Assembly: GCA_024362935.1 (NCBI GenBank)
Contig: JANCRA010000001.1
Location: 60,354,930-60,418,929 of the forward strand
DNA: 64,000 bases
DNA from: Setophaga petechia
Lineage: Eukaryota > Chordata > Aves > Passeriformes > Parulidae
Reading direction: 5' to 3'
Each line of letters begins with the position of its first letter. Within the stretch, counting starts at the first letter, position 1. Below, piece by piece: positions 12,636 to 24,700 of this stretch. The notes beneath the pieces were generated by a model. It did not search any database, was not told the origin of the DNA, and saw only the letters and a program-made list of their open reading frames with translations. A program made the position numbers and the translations under genes.

Positions 12636-15600
12636 CTAGGAGGAAGGAGAAAAAAAACAAACAGATTTCCATTACTGAGGTAACATCACCAGGAGATAAC
12701 AACATATGCTCAAGTGTTAGCCAATGCTATTGAAAAAAAAACCATCTTGTCGAGATCACTAAACATGATACTCGGGAAAAAACAAGGGAAAAAACCTCCA
12801 CTCAGGCAAAGCATTCCTTTATTTATCAAACCTCTTAACAGACATTTTCCATCTTTACAAGATGCCAGAGAGGCTGTGAAAATAAAAAAGAAAACTGAGG
12901 CAGGAAGCCAAAGTGTCTTAAGGGATTCCTTAAGGAAGGGAGGGTAGAATTCAGCCGTGAATCTCTGGCTGTAACTTCACTTCCTCAGCATGGACATTGC
13001 AGGCACTGCCATGGACTGAGGCTCTTGTACAAAGACTAAACCAAGTGCCAAGGAAGAATCAGGCGTCATTCACATGCAAGATATGCCAGAGCCAAATGCA
13101 GAGAGAGAAGGAAGGGAAAGGAGCTGGAAGCAAGTATGGAGCTAACTGAGGTTGTAGCATAATTTGTATTACCGTAGCATCTAGGGGCTGGAGCCGTGCT
13201 GGGATCCCTCTGCGCTAGGCACTGCACAAACACAGAACAAACTCTTTACTCTGCATTCCTGCTCTCTGCCACTGCGCTTATCAAAGTATAAGAAGGTGTG
13301 AGCAGTGATCAGGGAGGGAACATAAGCCTACTGAGGCTGAAGTCAGGTTAGGGAGTCACTTTTAGGCCCAGCAGCCCTTTGACTGCCCATATTGGGCAGG
13401 TGCAGTCTCCAAGGACAAGGAGACAGCTCTGCAGAAACACATTAGCACTGGTCCCTAAGAACATGGACACAGAGAACAATTTCCTACCATCACGCCTATC
13501 ACTCAGAGAGAAACCATGGACCAGACAGAAACCCAAGTTTGCCCCATCTCACTCACAGCAAAACCATGAATAATATTTGTTTATAAACTAAACACATACT
13601 TGTGCTCATACCCTTTTTCAAGTAAGTTCTCTGCCACAAGGTAACCTTTCCCTGTACTTATAGCTACCAAAGAGCTCAGTTCTATCCTTAGACTTATGCA
13701 CACTCCTTCCTGAAAACAAGGAAGCTACTGTGCTTGCAGCAACTGGTTTAACACCATCTGGGATACTTATACTGTGTCTAGCAGATCACAGCTATAATTG
13801 TTTTTGCAACTTTATTAGATTTGAAATTCATCTTCAGACATGATGTGTAAAATACTTTTTTATTATGAAACTGCCATTATTAACTATTGTGTGTTGGTAA
13901 TAATTAAATAAGTAGCTGTAGACTGTATAAATTTCAAATAAAAGAACTAGAACAATAAGTTTATTAAGTTCCTTTAGTTTTCCAAATGGAGTTATTGCTG
14001 CTCTGACTGGGAAAAGCAAAGGTGAAATATGAGACAGTGTAAAAATGTTCAGGATGAGCTATAGAAGAAGATGGGTCTATCTAGGTGCTACATGGGAATC
14101 TTCTAGTCAGACTTTAGAAGATGGGGAATAAAGAAAGAATGGCAATGTTTGTGCTGAAAGGGGAGTTACCAGCCTAGAGCAGACTCCCTAGTGCTGAGCA
14201 CAAGCTGTAGGACTGATCTCACATAGCATATTGACACTTAGGTGGAAGGCACTATAAAAAGAAAAGAAAACAGGAGCATTGTGGAAGGAGAACCAAATAA
14301 CCTTGAGGGCTGGGTAATCCAAAAATATTACATGGAATAATAGGAAGTGCAAAGCTCTGTAGAAGTTTCTGTGTACTCACTGGCTGGAAATGAGAGTTGA
14401 GGGTAAATAGGTGGCTGGCTGTCTGAGATGTGCTGCAGATGACAAAAGCGCAAAAATCATGCAAGAACAGAGCAGGGAGAAGATATTGGGGAATTAAATG
14501 AAGCCCGGACTACAACTGGACAAAGCATTTCAGAAGAAGCCAAGCTAATGGAAAGGCAAACCTCCAACAGAAAAAGACAGTAAGGAGATAAGGTAATAGG
14601 AAAATGGAGATCCTATCAGACAAAGCCATCTGAGGTAGGGCTGGCTGTTTACCCTACAGGAGTAGAAGGTGGCAATGATGTGATCAGCCTTCCTACAAAC
14701 CAGTTCATATCTGCACACCTAACCAGCGCAGGAGAACAACCATGGCATAGATGAACTAAGGACACCCTGAAGATGACCAAATTTGACACTGCAAAGCAAG
14801 GCTCCGAACCATCAGACCAACGATATTTTGGAACAGTGCTAGGAGTAAGTCCAAAAACCTCCCCTGGATTCAAGATGAGAGCTGGTTATGGGATTTATGT
14901 GATATTGCTGCCAGTGCCACACACGTAGGGCTATGCTGGTAACTCAGGGAATCTCGCCTTAAGCCTCAGTCCGGCTCTAAGGCTCCTCTGTGACCCCTTA
15001 AGCTTGGACAACCCTTGCAATCCTGAAATCTTGTCTGTTTGACCCCATTGGCTCAAAAGATTCACCAATACAGAAACCACTCTGCAACTGCAAAATAATT
15101 ACTCCATGGTGATTTTTCTTCTCCTTCCACCCTTGGCAGTCACAGAAATCCATATCTTTATTAGGGAGCACAAGCAGATGCAAAGGACATCCTATAGTAC
15201 CTCCCAAAGAAGACAAAGGTGGAAAAAAAATCAGAAGAAAAGATTAAATGATTCTCTAGTCCATTTCATGCCACTGTCCTGTAAACACTGACTGTTCAAG
15301 GGTGCAGTGTGCCAGGTGAACCTGCTTCACTTGGGCTTTCTGGTTCTACACACACCCAGCTCAGATCCCTTGACAAACACTTCTTTTGAAGACCTCAAAG
15401 ATTTACCTAAAACTGCATTTCAAGGAAGAGTAACTGCTCTTTGCATACTATCTGTTGAAACACTGGCAGTGCAGCTGGAATGTAGAAACAAACATTTGGC
15501 TCCTGTTCCCATTGGCTTCATATTTTGAAATAAAAAGTTATCACTAAGTAATAAAATTTCTTGTTTCCTAAATAAGAAAATAATACAAAATCATCACCAT

Positions 15601-16735
15601 GGAAGTTTAACACTTCATTCTACCTTATTTCTTACTTCATCAAGTATTATTTCATACAGGAGAACAGTGTTGCAAGGAGTAAAATATGAAACATGATGGT
15701 TTAAAAGATGAAATCTAAGCCCCTACCATCCATGCTAGGAACCATGCTGTGCCATTCAGCCACTCTCCACATTAAGACACCTGATGCAAATGGAATTGTA
15801 TCCTACACAGTGGGCTCACAACTGAGCAAAGCCAGACCTGGACCAGGCTGTCTATTTGGGAAACCACCAGTCACTGAGGTTTGGGCTCATTTGCAGAGGC
15901 TGCTGAAGAAGCAGAGAACCCAATGGCCTGAGCAGAACCTCCTGAATAAGCTGTGACTCTTTATTTTGTTATTGCAATCCCGAGTGTGCTGTCATTAACC
16001 CTGGTGACAATGTGGCTCAAAGAACTCGGTCACTGCCTGACTCTGAGGGTGTGGCAGGGCCTGGATAAACAGGAGAGAAATGCTGATGGGAGAGATGAGA
16101 GGCTGTCCCATGGGGATGTCAGAACTGCCCAACAAGGAATACTCAGCAGTTAGGCAGAGAGTGTGGGGAAAGAGATAAGAACGTGAGAGGGACTGAGATG
16201 GCTCAATTTACAAGGTAAATGTGTAAACTGGCTAAAACCCAACTTGCAGTGAACATACCTAGGCCTGGGAAAGTAGAGATGGCTGGAAATCACACTAAAT
16301 ATTAGTCAAACTTCAGTTTTTCCTAATAGTGACACATTTTACTTGAAACTTTCTGGTTAGCTCTGACAGCTCCATATATCCTACTGCTTTTTGCTTTCCC
16401 AGGTTTTCCAGCAATTGTATTCTAGGTTTTCTAATCCTGTTTTTGACTTTTATCAAGCTTTCTCTAGTTTAACACACTTTCCTGCTCTTCAAGCTGTCAG
16501 TTCAGGGACCGAGTTGGATCGGTGGGCACCAGAGTAGAAAACTACAACCAAAAAAGCGCATTATTTTAGAAATCTTGTCACCAACACTACACACAGCAGT
16601 GGGTATAACACATAATGAACAACCACAAAAAATGACACTACCAGAGGACGGCTCGCGGTTTTTAAGGCCCAAAGCAGCTACTGGACTATGTGGTGTGCCT
16701 AGGAGGAGCGGGTTGGTGCTGGGGCAGTTCCTTAC
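12636..16735 (-). other. CAMK2D terminal intron (4.1 kb)
   Basis: It contains the old SINE-like repeat at 13165-13245. The exon for the long delta tail (PPCIPNGKE...) would be expected near here but was not recognised. Otherwise featureless. Confidence 0.7.
13165..13245 (+). repeat. Old sauropsid SINE/MIR-like repeat, terminal intron
   Basis: GTATTACCGTAGCATCTAGG followed by CTGCGCTAGGCACTGCACAA and ACACAGAACAAA matches the widespread reptile/bird repeat I know as GTATTACGGTAGCGCCTAG...GTGCTAGGCGCTGTACAAACACAGAACAAA. An ancient, fixed element; exact family not verified. Confidence 0.6.
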
Positions 16736-16964
16736 TTGATGGGCACAGTGGGCGAGCCCGAGCGGTGGAAGTGCACGTTCTGCCACTTGCCGTCGCGCCG
16801 GTGCCAGACGCGCGTCTCCTCGGACTGCATGGTCTTTGGCATGCCGCTGCCGTCCATGTACTGCGTCAGGCGGATGTAGGCGATGCACGCCGCGTCCTCG
16901 CCCACCAGGTGCACGTGAGGGTTCAGGATGATCGTGTGGATCGGCTTGTTGCTTTTGGACAGAG
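16736..16964 (-). CDS. CAMK2D: CAMK2D exon 20 (hub core and C-terminal end), 229 nt
   Basis: It encodes the end of Ala, [20 protein letters not shown], the [15 protein letters not shown] strand, the [20 protein letters not shown] segment and [20 protein letters not shown], plus two bases (AA). The hub pocket arginines and the conserved [10 protein letters not shown] are intact. The donor is GTAAGG. If unspliced, AA plus G gives Lys and the next codon is TAA, so the protein would end IK. If joined to the terminal exon at 12635 it ends IN. The exon is clearly GC-richer than its neighbours. Its acceptor is unusual, a (TG)n run ending GGTAG instead of a pyrimidine tract. Confidence 0.96.
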
Positions 16965-16968
16965 CTAC

Positions 16969-17002
16969 CACACACACACACACACACACGGGGGCACACA
17001 CA
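16969..17002. repeat. (CA)n microsatellite abutting the exon 20 acceptor
   Basis: A CA run (TG in gene sense), interrupted by GGGG, lies between 5 and about 38 nt upstream of the exon 20 3' splice site and replaces the expected pyrimidine tract. Confidence 0.9.
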
Positions 17003-17199
17003 GGAGAAACCACATTTGCTCTGGGTAAGCCAAAAGAACTCATGCCAACCTGTTTTACACACAAACATCTCAGGCTTAGCAGATACAAAATCATAGCTAG
17101 GGTTTTATGGTAATCACACCTACAACTAAAATACTTCGTAGAATGAGCACAATCACTTCTTATACACTACTTAATAAGTAAATATGTTTAATCCATGCA

Positions 17200-17578
17200 T
17201 GTCATAGACACATTTTATGAAAAATCCTTTCCTTAGGATTTTTTCTCCTGAGAAGCTGAGAGACCTCAGGAACAAAATGTAAAACAATGGTTATCTGCTG
17301 CTGTGGAATGCAACAGGTGGATTTGTGATTGGTCTCATGTGGTTGTTTCCAATGAATAGCCAATCACAGTCCAGCTGTTCGGACTGCCTTGATCAGTCAC
17401 AAGCCTTTGTTATCATACTTTTTCTATTCTTAGCTAGCTTTCTGATGAAATCCTTCTATTCTTTTAGTATAGTTTTAATATAATATATATCATAAAATAA
17501 TAAATCAAGCCTTCTGAAACATGGAGTCAACATTCTCATCTCTTCCCTCATCCTAGGACCCCTGCAAACACCGTCACA
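17200..17578 (+). mobile_element. Solo LTR of a songbird endogenous retrovirus (379 bp), intron 19
   Basis: The element starts TGTCATAG and ends CCGTCACA (TG...CA). It is flanked by the direct repeat CATGCA at 17194-17199 and 17579-17584, the mark of integration. On the plus strand it has CCAAT-type motifs, a TATA-rich stretch (TAATATAATATATATC) and AATAAA before the end, as in a U3-R-U5 order. No internal retroviral genes adjoin it, so it is a solo LTR. It is antisense to CAMK2D. The sequence resembles LTRs common in passerine genomes. The six-base duplication suggests an ERVK-like integrase, but the family name is not verified. Confidence 0.85.
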
Positions 17579-17892
17579 CATGCACATATGGATTAAATAA
17601 AGTGGAGGGCACCAGCTGGAGTTTTCCAACACTTCAGTTTCCCTATTACATCTAATGACATTTGTACTCAATATTTTCAGTTAAAATAATTCAACTCTTA
17701 ACTCATTCTTAATTTTGACTTTTTAGTTCCAAATACCTGAAACTCTCCTCTGCCCTCTGAGGTGCCTTGTGATGTGTGAATGAGCAGAGCAGAAGCAGAC
17801 TGAAAAACACCTATAGCAGAACTCTGAAAAAAATAACACTCTCTTCCCCTGCCCACGCCAATTAACTAACTCCCAGACCAAAAAGCTCATTA

Positions 17893-18663
<771 letters not shown>

Positions 18664-18739
18664 GTGTAAGCTTCGAAGTCCCCGTTGTTGATGGCTTCAA
18701 TCAACTGCTCAGTCACCTTGATAATCTCCTGCTTACGAG
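18664..18739 (-). CDS. CAMK2D: CAMK2D exon 18 (start of association domain), 76 nt
   Basis: It encodes the end of Ala, [24 protein letters not shown] and two bases of Thr. It begins the hub domain, an alpha+beta cone fold that assembles 12-14 subunits. The acceptor is TCTCTCCCCAG and the donor GTAAGC. Phase in is 1 and phase out is 2. Confidence 0.96.
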
Positions 18740-21700
18740 CTGGGGAGAGACACAAACCCAATCTTACAGGGGAAGGCAAAGTGGAAGGTGACAGCTGACA
18801 GGGATTCTGTCACTCCCCAGCTGCCACAACAGCCATCTCTCCTCCTTTCTATGACCAAAGGACATGACGTTACGTTGTTGCTTTACACTGATTTGCCTTC
18901 AGTGCACTCCTGTATCCACAAGGAAATTAAACACACGTCAAGATCAATCCACTTCCCTATCACACTTCTAATTATCTTTCCTTCACCGGAGGATCTGCTG
19001 TTTAAAAAGCAAAACAAACCAAGCCCAACTCTAGACTTCAAATTCCAGGAAGCTGATTACTGTTTTAGAGCCAGTCTGGCTGTAGTAGCTCTGTTTGCAA
19101 GCAACAGTTGTACAGCACACTCCCACACATGGATTTGACCATTAACAAAAATGGAATGTTAAAACTGAAAGTGCAGAGAGAGATCACATTCTTCTTGAAA
19201 AGAAAATGCTGGGGAGCACACAGAGAAATTACCTTTCCAATGCTGTGCTCAAAACGGACACTGTGGTGTTAACCTTCTCCTTAGTGCACACCTAAAGCAT
19301 TCAGGTGAAAAGGACCAAAAAGAAACCAGCAAGGAAAAATGTGATGGCGAAAAAAGTGGATGTAAAGGTCTACCAAGGATTTTTGTGAGCAGCTCTTTAC
19401 TGTTAGCACTGTGGCTAAGAGCATTTCAAGTATGAACTGCCTTATTTTTCACAAGGATTGCAGAAAGAACAAAGACTTTTAATGAAGAGAGCAGCAATGC
19501 CTTCATCATCATTGGTTTAAACAAAATGGGGCAGACTGTGTGGACACTGCATGGCATTGCCAGCACCAGCCAAGTGGTGGGATGGCTGAGTCAGAAATAA
19601 TGGTGCAGTCCTACAGAAGGCTGGCAAAAAGAGATCCAGAACAAGCAGACCTCGTGCAGCGAGGAAATTACCAGTTCTGCATTCAGCATCTCACATACAT
19701 ATAGCTGAGCTAAAGGATTTGATTAAATAACCCAGTAACACATCTCAATCAGAGACAAGGAAATTACAGATCATTAATTCAGACAGTGGGAAATGAGGTA
19801 AAAATCTCTGATCAGTTGCTACATAATCATGAGCTCATGTTAGTGGATAACGATATAAGCAATTAATATGCCTGCAATGGTACTGCAGTTCCACACACGA
19901 GAGGCACAAAACCACATGGACACATAATTTATCATCACTTGGCTCAAGACAGTTGGCAATATTCCCCTTTTCACTAACATCAGTCATGCCTTTGCTGAGT
20001 TTTACCACAGTACCTTTGATGTTGAGATACACAAGATATAAGTCCACATCAAGCCCAGAAGGAAGAAATTGAATTGTGCTGCCAAATTGCTGGTTTTCCT
20101 GGATTTAGCTCCAAAATGAAATTGCAGTGGAACCTATGTTTTCATGAAGCTTTCTGACAGAAGCCACCTTATACTACCTAATGGGGTTCCAGCAAAGTTT
20201 GCTTGGGCTGTACTAACACTGAGGAGAGCTGTGTCTGCAGACATATCCATGGAATGTCAAACACATCCATCAGGAAGCTCCAGAGGCCAGCAAAGCCAGC
20301 AAAGGAGATTACAGCACTTATCACTGCCTCAAATCAATCACCATCCAACTCCAGCACTGGTGTCAGCACTTGTGGAAAGGCTTCACAGTTCCCAATGCAG
20401 ACTTGTCAGGAACAGGAAGATGTTGCCAAATCATCTGCCTTTCAACTCTGTCCTCAATTTTTCTACAAAATTACAAGCATTACATAAAACTATGAAAGCC
20501 ACTATGCTACTCTCACCTTTCAGTGACACACAATTACACACATATTAGAAAATTACATTTCTTCCTATTTAGTGATGTGCTATGCAGCTTCACTGGCAGT
20601 GAGCCAAAGGGAGAGGTGAAGCACAATTCAGAGTGAGGAGCTCCAGAACTGATTTATCCTATCGTGCAAAATTCTCTGCCTCCTTCCTAGCCCTTACTCA
20701 GTACAAGAACAAGGCAGTATGAAATAACAGCAGACATCAAAGACTAATTCAAATACTCAGGAGCCACTGTGATTTTGCACAAACTTCCTCCTCATTGTTT
20801 TGAGTTTTTATGCCTTCTCATATGGGTATTTGTGGGGGTGCAGGGAGCCAGACTACAAACAGAGACCAAAAGTGTTATGATTCATTGTCATTGGAACAGA
20901 AGTTTAACCTGGAAGGAGTAAGGAAAAGAAAAAAAATGGGAAAACTGAAATATAACAAGTAGAGAATTGGAAGGAGACTGGAAAGCAGCAGAAGGAAAAT
21001 ACAGCTGTGACCTGGTGGCCATGTGCATCCAGTCAAATCCCTGCACCTTCCCTTAGTGCAGAGGATGAAACAGCGAGGGCACTGGACATAAACTAAGGTG
21101 AAATGGTATAGGTAGGAACAGTGTCCTGCTGCTGCAGACAGCATCTGACACAAATAATTGGCAGGTTTTAGAGTGGTAAGAAAATGATCCAATGCTCATT
21201 CTGAGTTTGATGGACTCCACATAACATGTGCTCTTTGATCACTCCACGTTTTTTTTCCATCTAAATACACACTCCAAACTATACAAGGACAACACAAGGC
21301 ATTAGGGAAGAGGCATCTGGCCAGTTCCCATCTGCCAGATAACTGTCACTTACAATCACCATTTGCATTTGACTTTTTCATTATTTATTTTTTTATCCAA
21401 TAGTAAACTTGGCTTGTATTGAATTCTAGGACAATTATGCTGTTTGATGTACAGTGGCAATTTCATGCTATTATACTTTTCATTTGATGTGCAGTCAGGA
21501 TTCCCTAAATAAAACTACAGCAACTAAACTTCCTAAACAAAACTGACAACTGTAATGAGATTCTGGTAAAACTGGTTCAGCTACTTTTTCCACAGAGTGT
21601 GGTCAAAGTCAGTTCAAAAATTAAAGCCTGACCCATCTATAGTTTTTTAGAATATGACAATGGCTTTCCACAGCATAAAATATGTACTCTGTACACAAAG

Positions 21701-24700
21701 GATAACTTAACAAAAATACACCTGGTGTCTTTCAAACTGAGGTGTGAGGGAAGAACACTGTTGACAAGTCAAAGGTGCTGAGCCATTTTCCTGAACACCA
21801 GAAGGAAACAGACTGCAGGCCTAGCAAGCCTGTGTGGAGAAGATGGTGGCTTTGACATCCTTTGCTCAGAATATGGTCAAGTAAATACACTACAGAAAAG
21901 ACCATGGCCCTGTGCCTTACAACACCTTTCCCCCATCGGGTGAAGGAGTTAAGGTAATTAATAGGGGTTTAGCAGCTAAAAAAATAAACCCCCTGCTTTG
22001 GAAAGTGAGTAGGCATATGACTAAGACAAAGGCAGTTGAAACAAAAATATTATGAAGAAGAGCTATAAAAAGACCAAATAATAAGTTAAAGAACAAAAAA
22101 GAACATTTCCAATCACTGGCTAAAATGTTTTCTTAAGCACTGCTGCAGCACATATGTTAACTTTTAATGAGTCATTAATCTCTAGCTATATTGCACTACC
22201 TTTTTTCCTTGCTCAGCTACAGGGTGAGGGATAATCTTTCTAAATTAAAGACCACCATTAACACTAAGATTTAAACAACATAAAATGAGGAGAAACACCA
22301 TTTAAGCAAAAAGCATTAACACTATCAATACTTTCAACCTACAAGGAGCAGTTCCCCAGGTAATGAAATCAAATATCACAGGGAAAAAAAAAGGATAAAA
22401 TAGCAGCAAAAACTGCCATTTTCCAGCAGGGAACTCTGGCTTTTCTTCCCTTCCTGTAGCCCCAAGAAATATTTATAAACTCAACCTACAAGAATCACAC
22501 AGAAATGACAGATATTTTGGTATTTTGATTGCAGAGAGAATGTGCAGTATAAAAATGAGCTAGATAGATATGTGAAAGTGAAGCCTTCAGAAATATCTGT
22601 AGCTAAAACTTCATGGTTTTTGACACACAAGAGAAGAGCCCTTGTAACTCACTGGCCACCATATTACCCATCATGTTTTTCAAAAGTGACCCCAGTGAAA
22701 ACAATAATTTAAACCACTAGATGCCTGCCTGTGTCACCACTGCACTGCAATGCCCAAGCAGAGAAGCACCTTTCCAGAAGAACAAGGTAACCTTGTTCCA
22801 CATTTGCACATGCACTTGGAGATGATTAAAATGATTTTGCTTCTGACCTGCTCACATGTTATTTCTCAAGGCAAAAACCCTTAAAACTTTTCAACTGGGT
22901 ACTCTTAACTACGGATCTCTGTACATCTCAGATTGGATTAATCTCACAGCATTTTGGACACATATAAGTACAGACAAGTGAGTTTGTTCTCTCAACTCCC
23001 CTCCCAAACAGCCAAGGGAGAGAAATCAGCACTTTCAGGGCAGAATTCATCATATCCTAAAATAGATTTTTAAGACAAGTGTGACTCATCTGACCTATTT
23101 GCACTGGCTAAAGGGAGTCTAGACAACCAGCTCAAACACAGATATCTACACTGTGGAAGAGGGTTAAATCCAGGGGGACCAATCCTCCCTGTTGTGCTGT
23201 TGTTTTAAAACAGGACAGTTGGTATTGAGGTGACAGCAGTCTGCTAAAATGGAACAGCACAGCAGGGGGAACCTGGCCTCACTTCCCATCTGAACATTGT
23301 CCCAACAAACACCAGTTAGATGGAAAGCACACAGCCAGTCAAATTATTTCAATTCTCTGGAAATAACCAAAGACTGAAAAGAAAGAGGAAGACACTAGAA
23401 ATTTTACCCTGTGTTGTATAACAAGTTCTGGCTGTGTGGATGTATCAGATTTCATTCTGCTTTACAGCATGGACTGCTGAACATCACACAATGTTCCTAC
23501 AAACGCTTCTCACGACACCAGTATTTGAAAATTCTCTGCTGATAACTTTTCTTACAATTTCTTCCACAAATATTCCAACTAAATAATTTCTGAAAAAAAA
23601 ATAAACGACTGACTGGGTTTCAGATCTACATAAAACCACCCAGACCATCAGATGACAAGGCATCCTCCAGGGAACTTCTCATTTAAGAAGTTTATCAAGA
23701 TTCAGCGTACAGAACGCCAGCATTTATCTCTTAGCCCACACTGAACCTTAAAGTTTGAGAGGGACTAAAACATCTGAGCTGTCATCTCACATGTGCATCT
23801 TTTTCCTAGAGCATGCCAATTCCAAAGACTGCTCTGATTCATCCAATTATGAAATGGATGGATGATCTGCAGAATTTTATCAGGGTTATTTGGTATCTCT
23901 CACCTATCTGAAAACTGGTAAGCCTGCTACTGCCCTAAAAAAAAATTCAATTCTTTAGCTATGTAGGCAAATATCTGAAAAATTATCCCAGAGCTTTTCC
24001 ACCCTGTACTGACAAAACAGATCCAACAAAATTCATGTGTCTATTTCAATTAAAATTAAGCAACTTATCACATGCCATACATAGTATATTTTTATTTGTA
24101 TGGAATCCATTACGTCTAAAGATGTTCTCTTTCTATGTGATTGCACTAAAAAATTATGCTAATATTGATATAGCATAGCAAATGTTGGAAAATGTTTATT
24201 TTTTAATGATAAATCACCTACAGTCTCAGATCAAAGCTGCATCATGGTCACTGCACTTACAAGACACTGCACTATGATTTCCCAACAATTTCATGAAATC
24301 TGGCTGCTGTCCCCAGAAATGGTGTCTCAAGTCTTGATGAGTGAGACATTAACAAGCTTTGCTGCTGTGTTTATTTTCATTTAAACTGTGTTCAAGCCTA
24401 ATCAGTCAACTGGTTCAGAGGAACTGGACATGTGAGGCTGCCAGCACTCAGATCTGGAAATGCTGGGCACATAAAAGGCATTGTGTGGGTATGCACCATG
24501 GATGGAACAAAGCCTTATGGCATGTGTCACTGACATGCCAACCCTCTGTGTTACACAGCCTAGAACTCCTATTAATTCCTCTCCTTTTCCTGGCTCTGGG
24601 CTGTTTGTGCTGGCAGTGCTTGTACATCTAGTTTGATCCACACTCACCCATACATTGACAGAGCCTATCCCACTGCTCCCACAGAATGAAGATGTGCTTT

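Noticed and set aside
16690..17113. Plus-strand open frames over exon 20
   Set aside because: They are the complement of the hub-coding exon and of the CA repeat (giving TH repeats); the minus strand has the conserved protein.
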